DNA of 64,000 nt. Source: 66-474 sp036278635 (GTDB taxonomy: Bacteria > Pseudomonadota > Gammaproteobacteria > Xanthomonadales > Rhodanobacteraceae). The translations under genes were made by a program, and so were the position numbers. The DNA lies in the NCBI GenBank assembly GCA_036278635.1, contig DASUKQ010000103.1, positions 1 through 64,000 of the forward strand, given 5' to 3'. The notes under the pieces were generated by a model, which searched no databases, was not told the origin of the DNA, and saw only the letters and a program-made list of their open reading frames with translations. Numbering within the stretch: the stretch's first letter is position 1; every line of letters starts with the position of its first letter. Of the stretch, positions 52,979 to 62,542 are shown piece after piece.

Positions 52979-55228
52979 ATGAAGTTCAAACTCCGTATGG
53001 CAAGCGTCGTGTTGCTGGCCGTGGCCACGGCGCCGGCGTGGGCGTTGCAGTTGGGCCAGATCCAGGTCAAGTCGGCGTTGAACCAGCCGCTGGTCGCCGC
53101 GATCCCGCTGCATCCGGAAAACCTCACTGAACTCGACGGCCTGACCGTCGGGCTGGCTTCGTCCGAGGATTTCGCGCGCGCCGGCCTGCAACGGACGCCG
53201 ACCGACCGCACGCTGCGTTTCCATGTCGTCACGGACAACAACGGGCAGAAGTTGATACTGGTCACCAGCAGCCAGCCGATCACCGACCCGTACCTCGATT
53301 TCCTGGTGCAGGTGAATACCCGCCAGGGCAAGCAACTGCGCGAGTTCGTGGTGCTGTTGAACCCGGTGATCGCCTCTCCCGCGCCGGCGGTGCAGAGCGC
53401 CCCGGTTGCGGGTGCGCCGCCCGCGTCGCCGCCCGCGCAGCCGGCCCAACTGCCGGCGCAATCGCAATTTCCGCAACCGGTGGTGCAACCCGAACCCAGC
53501 CCCGAACCGCAGCCCCAGGCGCAATCGCAGCCGCAGCCGCAGCCGGAAGCCCGGACCGAGCCGCAACCGCAGGCCATCCCGGAAACCCGCGCCGCACCGC
53601 CGCCGCCGCCACCGCCGCCAGCCGCGGCAGGAGGTTCTGCCGGGCAGCAGATTCCGGTTCACCGTGGCGACACGTTGTACGGGATCGCGCAGGATGCCCG
53701 CCAGGGCACGGGCGCCAGCATCAACCAGTTGATGCTGGCCCTGAAGTCCGCGAACCCGGAGGCCTTTTTCAAGGACAACATCAACGACCTGAAGGCCGGC
53801 GCGATCCTGCGCATTCCGACCCGCGACGAGATCGACAAGGTCGGCATTGCCGAAGCCAATGCCGAGGTGCATCGCCAGTACGAGGCGTGGCGCGCGGCGA
53901 AGCCCCACCGCGCGACAGTGATCGAAGGAACCGCGGCGCAGGCGGCGGCGAGGACCGCTCCGCAGCCGGGTCCGTCGACGCCTGCCTCGGATCACCTGGC
54001 GTTGGTTCCGGCCACCGGCGGGACCGGCGGCACGGGCAATCGCCCGGGCGTTGCCGGTGGCACCGGGAGTGCAACCGTGGCGGGACTGCAGCGGCAGTTG
54101 CAGAACGACCGCGCGGCCCTGACCAGCCTGAATCAGTCGAACACCGACCTCGAGTCGCGGGTGCACAGTCTCGAAGACATTGCAGACAAATCAAGCAAGT
54201 TGTTGAAGTTCAAGGACACGACGATTGCCGAACTCCAGCACAAGCTGGCGGCGGTGCAGTCGGGAACGCCGGTCGCGGCGGCTGCATCGACGGGCGCCGC
54301 GGCGACGGTCGCTGCAAGGGTGGCCGCTCCGGCCCCCGCGGTTTCCACCGGCGCGGGTGCGAAAGCCGCAAACCCGGCGGCTGCAGGGAAAGTGCAAGCG
54401 TCGGCAACGTCGTGGTTGCAAAGTCCGTTGACCTGGATCGTGGCGGGCCTGGTCGTGCTGGCGCTGATCCTGATCGGACTGCTGGGCCGCCGCCGGCGCG
54501 GCGCCGGGACCGCTGCCGCCGGACGCGGCCCGCTGTCCGATCCCGAAGACGTGTCGCCGCCCGCGGCCGGCGCGCCGGGTTACGAGTCGTCACTGCAGGC
54601 GCAATTGAAGGAAGACCCCGACAACCTGGACACCCATCTCGCGTTGTGCCGGTTGTATTTCGCGCAGGGCGATATTGCATCGTTCGTCGCCGCCGCCGGA
54701 GCCATGCACGCACATGTCAGTGACTCTGGCAGCATGGAATGGCACGAGGTGGCCGTGATGGGCGAGGAACTCGCGCCGGACGATCCACTGTTCGCAGCAC
54801 CCGCCGAATCGCCATCGCCCGCCGCGTCCGAGGACCCGTATGGCCTGGCTTCCCTGAGGCAACCCGCCGATGAGGAGGCGACGGCGGTTCACACGCAGGC
54901 GGCTGTCGACACCGAAACCACGGAGGTCGAAGCGGTTCCTGCCGAAACGTTCCCGGATCCCGGGTACGCCCCGCCCCCGGCGGACGTGCCGCCCGCGCCG
55001 GCGGAGCCGGAGGCGGAGACCGTGGCGTCGCCCGAGGCCACGGACATCGAAGACGCGGGGCACGACTTCAGCGACGATCCGGTCGATACCAAGCTCGATC
55101 TCGCGCGTGCGTACATGGACATGGGCGATCCCGTGGGCGCGCGCGCGATGCTCGACGAAGTACTCGAGGAAGGATCGCAAACGCAGAAGGACGAAGCCAA
55201 GCGGTTGTTGGCCGAGACCTCGAATTGA
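52979..55228 (+). CDS. fimV: Pilus assembly hub protein FimV
   Basis: 749 residues. Signal peptide (ends AWA), N-terminal FimV domain (LGQIQVKSALNQPLVAAIPL), Pro/Gln-rich linker (about 140-222), a LysM (PVHRGDTLYGIAQDA, about 226-275), a coiled coil (about 365-420), one membrane helix (about 482-503) followed by RRRRG, and an acidic cytoplasmic part ending in the TPR-like FimV C-domain (DTKLDLARAYMDMGD...). Polar landmark for type IV pili and twitching. Works in the same system as FimX. GGGAGG upstream. The stop overlaps truA as TTGA. Confidence 0.95.
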   Translation: MKFKLRMASVVLLAVATAPAWALQLGQIQVKSALNQPLVAAIPLHPENLTELDGLTVGLASSEDFARAGLQRTPTDRTLRFHVVTDNNGQKLILVTSSQPITDPYLDFLVQVNTRQGKQLREFVVLLNPVIASPAPAVQSAPVAGAPPASPPAQPAQLPAQSQFPQPVVQPEPSPEPQPQAQSQPQPQPEARTEPQPQAIPETRAAPPPPPPPPAAAGGSAGQQIPVHRGDTLYGIAQDARQGTGASINQLMLALKSANPEAFFKDNINDLKAGAILRIPTRDEIDKVGIAEANAEVHRQYEAWRAAKPHRATVIEGTAAQAAARTAPQPGPSTPASDHLALVPATGGTGGTGNRPGVAGGTGSATVAGLQRQLQNDRAALTSLNQSNTDLESRVHSLEDIADKSSKLLKFKDTTIAELQHKLAAVQSGTPVAAAASTGAAATVAARVAAPAPAVSTGAGAKAANPAAAGKVQASATSWLQSPLTWIVAGLVVLALILIGLLGRRRRGAGTAAAGRGPLSDPEDVSPPAAGAPGYESSLQAQLKEDPDNLDTHLALCRLYFAQGDIASFVAAAGAMHAHVSDSGSMEWHEVAVMGEELAPDDPLFAAPAESPSPAASEDPYGLASLRQPADEEATAVHTQAAVDTETTEVEAVPAETFPDPGYAPPPADVPPAPAEPEAETVASPEATDIEDAGHDFSDDPVDTKLDLARAYMDMGDPVGARAMLDEVLEEGSQTQKDEAKRLLAETSN

Positions 55229-56019
55229 CGCGACGCGTTGCGCTGGGTATCGAATACGACGGCACCGATTTCTTCGGCTGGCAGCGGTTGAGCCATGGCC
55301 CGAGCGTGCAGGCCGAAGTGGAAACGGCGTTGTCATTCGTCGCCGACCATCCGGTCCAGGTCACTTGCGCGGGGCGCACCGATGCCGGCGTGCACGCGCG
55401 CTGCCAGGTCGTCCATTTCGACACGGACGCCTGGCGAGACCCTCGCGCGTGGATGCTTGGATCGACGTCCCGCCTGCCCCCGGCGATCGCGGTCCTGTGG
55501 GCCAGGGCAATGCCGGACGACTTCCACGCACGTTTTTCCGCACGCGCGCGGCGTTACCGTTACGCGATCCTCAACCGCCCGATCCGTCCTGCGCTGGATG
55601 CCCGATTCCTTTCATGGGAACGCGTGCCGTTGGACGCCGACGCCATGGATGCCGCGGCGCAAGCGTTGGTCGGCGAGCAGGATTTTTCCTCGTTCCGCGC
55701 GGTGTCGTGCCAGGCGCGCCACGCGCGCCGCAACGTCATCGAAGTGAGCGTGCGACGCGCGGGCGAACACGTGGTCGTCGACATCGCAGCCAATGCGTTC
55801 CTCCACCACATGGTGCGCAACATCGTGGGCTCGCTGCTGGAGATCGGACGTGGCGAGCGCCCGGTCGAATGGATCGCGGCGTTGCTGGCGGCGCGCAACC
55901 GCGAAATCGCGGGCGTCACCGCGTCGCCGCAGGGGCTGACCTTCCTGGGTCCGCTGTACCCTGCGCATTGGGAACTGCCTGCCGCGGTCACGGCGTCAGC
56001 GTCACCGGCACTTCCGTGA
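55225..56019 (+). CDS. truA: tRNA pseudouridine(38-40) synthase
   Basis: 264 residues. Modifies U38-40 in tRNA anticodon stems. Motifs: LGIEYDGTDFFGWQ, catalytic Asp53 in AGRTDAGVHA, RYRYAILN and FLHHMVRNIVGSL. The start is TTG inside the fimV stop (TTGA); no ATG is available before the conserved N-terminus, so translation probably depends on coupling to fimV. In pseudomonads trpF follows directly; here a three-gene opposite-strand module intervenes. Confidence 0.95.
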   Translation: MTRRVALGIEYDGTDFFGWQRLSHGPSVQAEVETALSFVADHPVQVTCAGRTDAGVHARCQVVHFDTDAWRDPRAWMLGSTSRLPPAIAVLWARAMPDDFHARFSARARRYRYAILNRPIRPALDARFLSWERVPLDADAMDAAAQALVGEQDFSSFRAVSCQARHARRNVIEVSVRRAGEHVVVDIAANAFLHHMVRNIVGSLLEIGRGERPVEWIAALLAARNREIAGVTASPQGLTFLGPLYPAHWELPAAVTASASPALP

Positions 56020-56347
56020 TGCTGTCGACGGGGATCGCGTTGGCCTTTGCCGCCTCGCGGATCGCCAGCTTGCTGGGACCCTCATAGATGCAATAGGTCA
56101 GGGTCTTGTCGGCGTTGGCGTAGGACATCAGCCACTTCACCCCGAACTTGGCGTTGTTGGCATTGATTTTGGCTTTCGTGGAAGCATCGAGACCATCCAG
56201 CGCGCCGGCAGGGAATGTGCGCTTGATGATGTAGCGGTGTGAAGCCGCATTGGTCGGTTGCGCCTGGGTGCCCTGGTTTCCGGGACCGGCAAAACCCAGC
56301 GCGGGGACGGAGAGCAGGAGGGCAAGCAGGATGTTCTTGAGTTTCAT
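55988..56347 (-). CDS. Exported DUF4242-like protein
   Basis: 119 residues. Signal peptide (MKLKNILLALLLSVPALGFA). The mature protein shares the plan of the neighbour at 56390: RYIIKRTFP..., WLMSYANADKT, YCIYEGPSKLAIREAA, ITEVPV. DUF4242 proteins are small ferredoxin-fold barrels; one, SCO4226, binds nickel. Here the residue matching the neighbour's His (WVHSY) is Met, and the protein is sent to the periplasm. Its 3' end overlaps the end of truA by 32 bp. Function unknown. Confidence 0.78.
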   Translation of the reverse strand: MKLKNILLALLLSVPALGFAGPGNQGTQAQPTNAASHRYIIKRTFPAGALDGLDASTKAKINANNAKFGVKWLMSYANADKTLTYCIYEGPSKLAIREAAKANAIPVDSITEVPVTLTP

Positions 56348-56389
56348 GTCGGACTCCTTGGCGGGAATGGGAGAGGCCGCGCGGCCGGT

Positions 56390-56662
56390 TCAGCGGTAGA
56401 AGTACGGATCCAGAACGCGTACTTCGGTAATGCGCGTGATCGGCAGGTTGTTGCGGTCGGCGGTGCGCCGGATCGCGTCGGGCGTGGGGGCGTCGTAGAC
56501 GCAGTACGTTTTGCGGCTGTCGGTGCTGACGTAGGAATGCACCCATGTCACGCCGTCGGTGGCATTGCGCTCGACGACGCCCCGGCAAGCGAGGGCGCCT
56601 TCGTCATTGACGGGGATGCGCAGGCCGTCTGGAAAATCGCGTTCGACGAGGTAGCGGGGCAT
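56390..56662 (-). CDS. DUF4242 protein (cytosolic)
   Basis: 90 residues without signal peptide. PRYLVERDFPDGL start, a WVHSYVSTDSRKTYCVYDAP core and AIRRTADRNNLPITRITEV, typical of DUF4242. Candidate metal ligands are the His of WVHSY and the Cys of TYCVYD; nickel binding is known only for a relative. It lies 42 bp upstream of its exported paralogue and 106 bp downstream of the LuxR-type regulator, all on the minus strand, so an operon is likely. Confidence 0.8.
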   Translation of the reverse strand: MPRYLVERDFPDGLRIPVNDEGALACRGVVERNATDGVTWVHSYVSTDSRKTYCVYDAPTPDAIRRTADRNNLPITRITEVRVLDPYFYR

Positions 56663-56768
56663 GGCGTTCTCCGGTTCGGGACGAGGCGGATCACCGTCCC
56701 GGAGAAACTAATCCGCACCTGCCCGCCGCGACCACGGCGGAATTGCCCGGTTTGCCGCGCACGATTGC

Positions 56769-59363
56769 CTATTTTTCGAAGCGCAGCGTTGCGGCAACCG
56801 CTTCGGTGCGCGAGGCGACCCCGATCTTGGCGAGGATCGCGGCGAGATGATGGTCGATCGTGCGCACCGACCGGTGCAGTCGTGCGGCAATCTCTGCGTT
56901 GGAGAGTCCTTCGCAAAGCAGGCGAAGCACCTCGGCTTCGCGCGTGGTCAGCCCGAAGGGATGGGCCCTCGTCGATGCGCGCCGACCGCGTGGCACCCCG
57001 CGTACACCGGCCGCCTGCAGCGACTTGCGCAGGCGCTCGGCGTCGATCGGTGCGTCGAGTTGTTCGAACAACGCCAGGGCTTCGCGTTGCGCGGGCACAT
57101 CGCCTTCGGCCAGCGCGCGTGCGCGTTCGTAGGGGCAACCGCGCGCGGCCCAGGCCGCAGCCGCCTCGCGCCAGTGTCCGTCGATCTGCAACGCGTACGG
57201 CAGGGCGCAGAAGGACGGTGCCTTGTCGAGCGCTCCGGCCTTCTGGAGCCACCAGCCGAGCTCGCCGAAAATCCAGGAACCGATGTCGGCTTCGACATCA
57301 ACCATCCATCCCGGTTCCACTTCGGCACGGATCGCGGCGACATCACCGCGCAACCAGGCCCACTCCGCACGCGCCGCGGCCACCCATCCGGTCCGGTTCA
57401 GTTCCCGCGTGGGCATCGCGAGTTCGAGCGCTTCGTCGAGCAGCGTTTGCGCGCGGGCGTCACCGCGCCGTGCGTGCAGGCGGCCGAGCACGACCAGCAC
57501 GATGATGCGGCTGATCGGAGCCAGGCCGGGGATGCGCAGCACGGTTTCGGCGCGCGCTTCCGCATCGGTCCAGTCGCCCTGCCACAATGATACCTCGCTG
57601 CGGTAGGCGGCCATGTAATGGGCCCAGGAGTCCAGGTCGCGCTGCTCGCACCAGGCGATGCCGTGGGCGAGGATTGCGTGGGCGTCTCCATGGTGTCCGG
57701 TCGTTCCTGCGGTATAGCCGAGATTCGTGAACGCACGTGCCGCGTGTTCCTCGAACCCGCCTTCCTGCGCGAGGGCAAGACTGCGTTCGAGGTCGGCGCG
57801 ACCGGCCTGCTCGTCGCCCGCGTCCAGCTTGGCGGTGCCGATATTGTTGAGCGCGTGGATCTGGGTTTCGCGATCGCGAACCGCGAGGGCCAGCGCCAGC
57901 GCCTTGTTGCCCCAGTGCAGGGAGGGCCCGGTCTCCATCGCCAGCATGTGCAATTGAGAAAGGTTGCTGTAGGCCATCGCCAACTCGCGCCCCGGCGGCA
58001 ATGCTTCCAGTGTCGTGATGGCGTTGCGTGCATGGTCCCGGGCGGCGGCGGTCTGGCCTCCGTGGAACCAGTGCAGGCGCGACAGCGAGCGCATCGCATC
58101 GCCGGCCTTGCGCAAGTCGCCTGTCGCCCGCCACAGCGCGAGCGCGGATTCGCGTGCCTCGATGGCTTCTTCGATCATCCCGGTCAGGTAGTCCTCGTAG
58201 GAAAGCCAATCGAGCAGCTCGGCGCGGCGCGCGTCGGGCAGGGCGTCGGCATGCGTCAACGCGTTGCGCAGGTGCTCGGCCGCTTCCTTGTGGGCGCTGC
58301 GTCGGCGCGCCTCGTCGGCGGCGCGTGGTGCCAGGCGCAGCACGGCCTCGGCATCGCCGGCGCGCGCGGCGTGGTGGGCGAGCCGCGCCAGCGGAACCTG
58401 CAGGCGCGCTTCGGCGTGTTCGAGGGCCGCGAGCACACGCGCATGCAGGCCACGCGCGGCGGGTGCCGGCAGCGCCGATTCGACGGCGGCCCGGGCGATC
58501 TCATGGCGAAACACCAGTGCATCGCCGGTGGCCAGCAACAGCCCGGAGTCGAGGCACTCCTCCAGCGTCGCGGCGTCCGGCGCGAGCAGCTCCTGGACCA
58601 GCCATGGTTCGATCTTCGCGGGCACGATGCTGGCCAGTCGCACGACGTCCTGCGCCCCGCGTGAAAGCCGGGCGAAGCGCGAAAGCACGAGGTCCTGCAC
58701 CCCGTGCGGCATGCCGTCGCCACCGTGCCGCAGCAGTTCGGTCACGAAGAACGGATTGCCCCGCGTTGCCGGGTAGATCCCTTCGGCCGAACGCAACGCG
58801 CGGCGGGCCAATGTTTCGACACCTGCGGGTGTCAACCGCGGAAGCTCGATGCGCGTGACGGCGCCGGCCGGCAACTCGCCCATCAGGCGCCTCAAGGGAT
58901 GCGCCGCGCCGACTTCATCGTCACGGAACGAGATGGCGAGCAGGCACGGGACGTGCTCGATGCGCCGGCCGAGGAACTTCAGAAGGTCCAGCGTCGCCGC
59001 ATCGGCCCAGTGCACGTCCTCGACCACCAGCAGCACCGTCCGGCGGCTGCGGGCCAGGGCTGCCAGCACGGCTTCGAACAGGGCGAACCGGTCGCCGGCT
59101 GCCGCCAGGGCTTCGCCGAGCCCGGTCTCCGTCGATCGCGCGATGTCGTAAAGCGGCGCGAGCGGGTTGGGCGTCTGCAGCGCATCGCAGCCGCCCCACC
59201 ACAGCGCAACGTCGCTTCGTTGCGAGGCCAGCGCGCGCAGCAGACTGGTCTTGCCGATGCCGGCTTCGCCCGCCACCAGCGCCGTGTGGCCGCTGCCGCC
59301 GGCCACGTTGCGCAGGCAATCGTGCAATTGCCGCAACGTTGCATCGCGTTCGACGAGGTCCAT
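56769..59363 (-). CDS. LuxR-type regulator with AAA/ATPase and TPR domains (LAL/MalT-like)
   Basis: About 864 residues. N-terminal P-loop ATPase (Walker A GEAGIGKTS at 32-40; Walker B LLVVEDVHWAD about 110-120), a central array of helical TPR-type repeats (about 330-750) and a C-terminal LuxR helix-turn-helix (LTTREAEVLRLLCEGLSNAEIAARLHRSVRTIDHHL). MalT/LAL regulators sense a ligand through the repeats and ATPase. The ATG at 59363 has GAAGG seven bases upstream. It heads the minus-strand unit with two DUF4242 genes and is divergent from trpF; the DUF4242 genes are its likely targets. Confidence 0.88.
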   Translation of the reverse strand: MDLVERDATLRQLHDCLRNVAGGSGHTALVAGEAGIGKTSLLRALASQRSDVALWWGGCDALQTPNPLAPLYDIARSTETGLGEALAAAGDRFALFEAVLAALARSRRTVLLVVEDVHWADAATLDLLKFLGRRIEHVPCLLAISFRDDEVGAAHPLRRLMGELPAGAVTRIELPRLTPAGVETLARRALRSAEGIYPATRGNPFFVTELLRHGGDGMPHGVQDLVLSRFARLSRGAQDVVRLASIVPAKIEPWLVQELLAPDAATLEECLDSGLLLATGDALVFRHEIARAAVESALPAPAARGLHARVLAALEHAEARLQVPLARLAHHAARAGDAEAVLRLAPRAADEARRRSAHKEAAEHLRNALTHADALPDARRAELLDWLSYEDYLTGMIEEAIEARESALALWRATGDLRKAGDAMRSLSRLHWFHGGQTAAARDHARNAITTLEALPPGRELAMAYSNLSQLHMLAMETGPSLHWGNKALALALAVRDRETQIHALNNIGTAKLDAGDEQAGRADLERSLALAQEGGFEEHAARAFTNLGYTAGTTGHHGDAHAILAHGIAWCEQRDLDSWAHYMAAYRSEVSLWQGDWTDAEARAETVLRIPGLAPISRIIVLVVLGRLHARRGDARAQTLLDEALELAMPTRELNRTGWVAAARAEWAWLRGDVAAIRAEVEPGWMVDVEADIGSWIFGELGWWLQKAGALDKAPSFCALPYALQIDGHWREAAAAWAARGCPYERARALAEGDVPAQREALALFEQLDAPIDAERLRKSLQAAGVRGVPRGRRASTRAHPFGLTTREAEVLRLLCEGLSNAEIAARLHRSVRTIDHHLAAILAKIGVASRTEAVAATLRFEK

Positions 59364-59657
59364 CGTGGTACCTTCAGGCCTCGGCAAGGCCGGCGCATTG
59401 CCCCGACCGTCCACCGAGATGATAACCATGGCGCCCGACCCGTGCAGCGCAGCGGAATGGCGTACGCACCGCGCTGCGTGGCGCGTCGCCTTCATCCAAC
59501 CGAAATATCCGGCAGAATGGAAGCTTCCTGCGGAATGACGCCGGGATGGCAAGACCATGAATCGGAAAATGCACGCAAACAGGCGCGAACCGCAGCGGAG
59601 CCATCTGCGTCCATTCGTGTTCGTTCGCGGACGGTTTTCGCTTTTCAGTCCGGCTCC

Positions 59658-60308
59658 GTGAGCAGAACGCGAGTCAAGATCTGCGGGGTCACCCGCGTCG
59701 AGGACGCCTTGCTCGCGTGCGAACTGGGCGCGGACGCGATTGGCATGGTGATGACGCCCACCAGCCCCCGCTGCGTGTCGATCGAGCGCGCCCGCGCAAT
59801 CCGAGACGCGCTGCCGGGGTTCGTGGATGCCGTCGTATTGACCCACGGGCTCCCCGTTGAAACGCTGCGCGCAATCATCGATGGCGTGCGGCCAGACCTC
59901 GTGCAGTTCCATGGTTCGGAGAGTGCCGCGTTCTGTGACTCGTGCGGCGTGCGTTACCTGAAGGCGCTGGGCATGGCGGGCGACGTGGATGTCCGTGCGA
60001 TCGCCGCCGAACACGTCCATGCCGCGGGCTTCGTGCTCGATGGCCATCCGCCGGGCCAGCAGGGCGGGCAGGGCAGGGTCTTCGACTGGTCGCGCGTGCC
60101 GCACGACCTCGGCCGCCCGATCCTGTTGGCCGGCGGATTGAATGCGGGAAATGTCGGCGACGCGATCCGGACGGTCCACCCGTGGGCGGTCGACCTCGCG
60201 AGCGGCGTCGAATCGTCGCCCGGCATCAAGGACGCCGGCAAAATGCGTGCGTTCTTTGCGGCCGTCGGGAATGTCGACGCAGGGTCGTCCGCGAATGAAC
60301 ACAATTGA
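59658..60308 (+). CDS. trpF: Phosphoribosylanthranilate isomerase
   Basis: 216 residues. Third step of tryptophan synthesis from anthranilate. TIM barrel with catalytic Cys in VKICGVTRVEDA, QFHGSE, and the C-terminal AGGLNAGNV and DLASGVESSPGIKD phosphate-binding loops. The GTG at 59658 fits the family N-terminus; no clear ribosome site. The gap to the divergent regulator (59364-59657, 294 bp) shows no leader-peptide attenuator that I can recognise. Confidence 0.94.
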   Translation: MSRTRVKICGVTRVEDALLACELGADAIGMVMTPTSPRCVSIERARAIRDALPGFVDAVVLTHGLPVETLRAIIDGVRPDLVQFHGSESAAFCDSCGVRYLKALGMAGDVDVRAIAAEHVHAAGFVLDGHPPGQQGGQGRVFDWSRVPHDLGRPILLAGGLNAGNVGDAIRTVHPWAVDLASGVESSPGIKDAGKMRAFFAAVGNVDAGSSANEHN

Positions 60309-60406
60309 ACGCAAAGATCCCGGGACGGACCGCACCATTCGCGTCCCCCGGGGTTCATTTGCGGACCGAATCGTTTGCTCCGATGCGCCTCGAGGCCCTT
60401 GATCCG

Positions 60407-61615
60407 ATGGAATTCATTGACTATCACGCATGGCCCGACGCCCACGGCCATTTTGGTTCGTACGGCGGCACTTTCGTTGCCGAAACCCTGGTCGCGCCGC
60501 TGCAGGAACTCACCGCCGCGTACACGCATCTGCGCGACGATGCCGCGTTCCAGCGCGAGTTTGCCGACGACCTCAGGAACTACGTGGGGCGCCCCTCGCC
60601 GATCTATCACGCCAGGCGCTTGTCCGAACGCGTCGGTGGCGCACAGATCCTGCTGAAGCGCGAGGACCTGAACCACACCGGTGCGCACAAGATCAACAAC
60701 ACCGTCGGCCAGGCGCTGGTCGCGCGCGCGATGGGCAAGACCCGGATCATCGCCGAAACCGGCGCCGGCCAGCACGGTGTCGCCGCCGCCACCGTGTGCG
60801 CGCGTTTCGGGATGCAGTGCGTCGTGTACATGGGCGCTGTCGACATCGAGCGCCAGAAGATCAACGTGTACCGGATGAAGTTGCTGGGCGCGGAGGTGAT
60901 CCCCGTGACGTCCGGCTCGCAAACGCTGAAGGATGCACTCAACGAAGCGTTGCGCGACTGGGTGACCAACGTCGCCGACACCTTCTACATCATCGGCACC
61001 GTCGCCGGGCCGCATCCGTATCCGATGATGGTGCGCGATTTCAACGCGGTGGTCGGGCGCGAAGCACGTGCGCAAATGCTGGAGCAGTTCGGCCACCTGC
61101 CGGACGTGCTGACCGCGTGCGTGGGCGGTGGCTCGAATGCGATCGGCCTGTTCCACGCGTTCCTCAACGACCGCGACGTCCGCATCGTCGGCGCCGAGGC
61201 GGCGGGCGAGGGCATCGCGACCGGCCACCACGCGGCGTCGCTGGCAGCCGGCCGCCCCGGCGTACTGCACGGCAACCGCACGTATGTACTTTGCGACGAC
61301 GACGGCCAGATCACCGAAACGCATTCGGTGTCGGCGGGCCTGGATTACCCCGGCGTCGGCCCCGAACACGCCTTCCTGAAGGACACCGGCCGCGCCGAAT
61401 ACGTCGGCGTCACCGACGACGAGGCGCTGGCAGCCTTCCACCTGCTGTGTGAAACCGAAGGCATCCTCGCGGCACTGGAATCCAGCCACGCGGTGGCGCA
61501 GGCGATCAAGCTCGCGCGCGAAATGCCGAAGGACAAATTGATTCTGTGCAATCTTTCCGGGCGTGGCGACAAGGACGTGCACACGATCGCGCAGCGCGAG
61601 CACATCGAGCTATGA
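60407..61615 (+). CDS. trpB: Tryptophan synthase beta chain
   Basis: 402 residues. PLP enzyme joining indole and serine. PLP Lys in HTGAHKINN; phosphate loop CVGGGSNAIG; HSVSAGLDYPGVGPEH. The ATG at 60407 gives the normal length and the GHFGSYGGTFV start; a TTG at 60305 overlapping the trpF stop would add 34 residues and is unlikely. ATGA overlap with trpA. Confidence 0.96.
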   Translation: MEFIDYHAWPDAHGHFGSYGGTFVAETLVAPLQELTAAYTHLRDDAAFQREFADDLRNYVGRPSPIYHARRLSERVGGAQILLKREDLNHTGAHKINNTVGQALVARAMGKTRIIAETGAGQHGVAAATVCARFGMQCVVYMGAVDIERQKINVYRMKLLGAEVIPVTSGSQTLKDALNEALRDWVTNVADTFYIIGTVAGPHPYPMMVRDFNAVVGREARAQMLEQFGHLPDVLTACVGGGSNAIGLFHAFLNDRDVRIVGAEAAGEGIATGHHAASLAAGRPGVLHGNRTYVLCDDDGQITETHSVSAGLDYPGVGPEHAFLKDTGRAEYVGVTDDEALAAFHLLCETEGILAALESSHAVAQAIKLAREMPKDKLILCNLSGRGDKDVHTIAQREHIEL

Positions 61616-62445
61616 CCGCGCGACTCGGACCCCTGGACTCCGGGCCCGGCAATCGCATCAGCGGGCGATTTGCCGAATTGCACGCGCACAGGCGCACCGC
61701 GCTGATTCCGTACATCACGGCGGGCGATCCTTTGCCCGGCGCGACGGTCGCGGTGATGCACGCGCTGGTCGAGGCCGGCGCCAATCTCATCGAACTCGGC
61801 ATGCCGTTCTCCGACCCGATGGCGGATGGTCCCGTGATCCAGCACGCCGACGAGCGGGCGTTGCACAACAAGGTCGGAATCGTGGACATTCTGCGCTGGG
61901 TGCGCGAATTCCGAGAACGCGACGCGGAGACGCCGGTCGTGTTGATGGGCTACCTCAATCCCGTGGCCATCCACGGCATCGAACGCTTCGCACGCGAGGC
62001 AGCCGACGCTGGCGTGGACGGCGTGCTCGTCGTCGATTGCCCGATCGAGGAAGATGCCATTTTGCAACCGCTCCGCGACGCGGGGTTGCAGCGTATCCTG
62101 CTTGTGGCGCCGACCACTTCCGATGCGCGGCTCGCCCGCGCGGTCGAGGCTGCGGAAGGCTATCTCTACTACGTATCCTTCGCCGGCATTACGGGCGCGG
62201 CGAAATTGTCCACGGCCGGCATCAGATCAAGCGTGGCGGACCTGCGCAGGCGCGCGGCGGTGCCGGTTGCCGTGGGGTTCGGCATCAGGGACGCTGTCAG
62301 CGCGGTCGCGGTTGCGGAATTTGCCGATGCGGTGGTGATCGGCTCGGCCCTGGTCGCGCAGCTCGCCACGAGCGCGGACGCAGGGGATGCATGCCGGCTT
62401 GCGCGGCGGTTCCTGGCCCCGATCCGTGCGGCCCTCGACCGGTAG
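61612..62445 (+). CDS. trpA: Tryptophan synthase alpha chain
   Basis: 277 residues. Splits indole-glycerol phosphate; indole is channelled to TrpB. Catalytic Glu in LIELGMPFSDPMADGP and Asp in VDCPIEE; LVAPTTSDAR; SFAGITGA. Translationally coupled to trpB. In pseudomonads and Xanthomonas accD usually follows; here an oxidase operon does. Confidence 0.96.
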   Translation: MTARLGPLDSGPGNRISGRFAELHAHRRTALIPYITAGDPLPGATVAVMHALVEAGANLIELGMPFSDPMADGPVIQHADERALHNKVGIVDILRWVREFRERDAETPVVLMGYLNPVAIHGIERFAREAADAGVDGVLVVDCPIEEDAILQPLRDAGLQRILLVAPTTSDARLARAVEAAEGYLYYVSFAGITGAAKLSTAGIRSSVADLRRRAAVPVAVGFGIRDAVSAVAVAEFADAVVIGSALVAQLATSADAGDACRLARRFLAPIRAALDR

Positions 62446-62470
62446 CGGCACCCACGCCAATTGGTGCAAT

Positions 62471-62484
62471 TTGACCTGGATCAA
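62471..62484 (+). promoter_or_regulatory. FNR/ANR-type box upstream of the oxidase operon
   Basis: TTGACCTGGATCAA matches the consensus TTGAT-N4-ATCAA at nine of ten positions. Its centre is 65 bp before the coxB ATG, so a start about 41.5 bp downstream of it would fit a class II activated promoter, with GTAAAC near 62506 as a weak -10. Confidence 0.6.
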
Positions 62485-62542
62485 TTCATGTGACGTGATA
62501 TCGGAGTAAACACGTCTGCTTTCACGACGGGCAGGAGGGGCC

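Noticed and set aside
50849..54166. Minus-strand open frame of 1105 codons opposite aroC, asd and fimV
   Set aside because: It spans several well-supported genes and the microsatellite, has biased Arg/Gly/His composition and no family motif; a high-GC shadow.
59364..59657. Trp attenuator/leader peptide before trpF
   Set aside because: No short frame with tandem Trp codons and no alternative hairpins followed by T runs.
59364..60338. N-terminal extension of the LuxR-type regulator antisense to trpF
   Set aside because: The ATPase domain starts at MDLVERD (59363), which has a good ribosome site; the extension has no family similarity.
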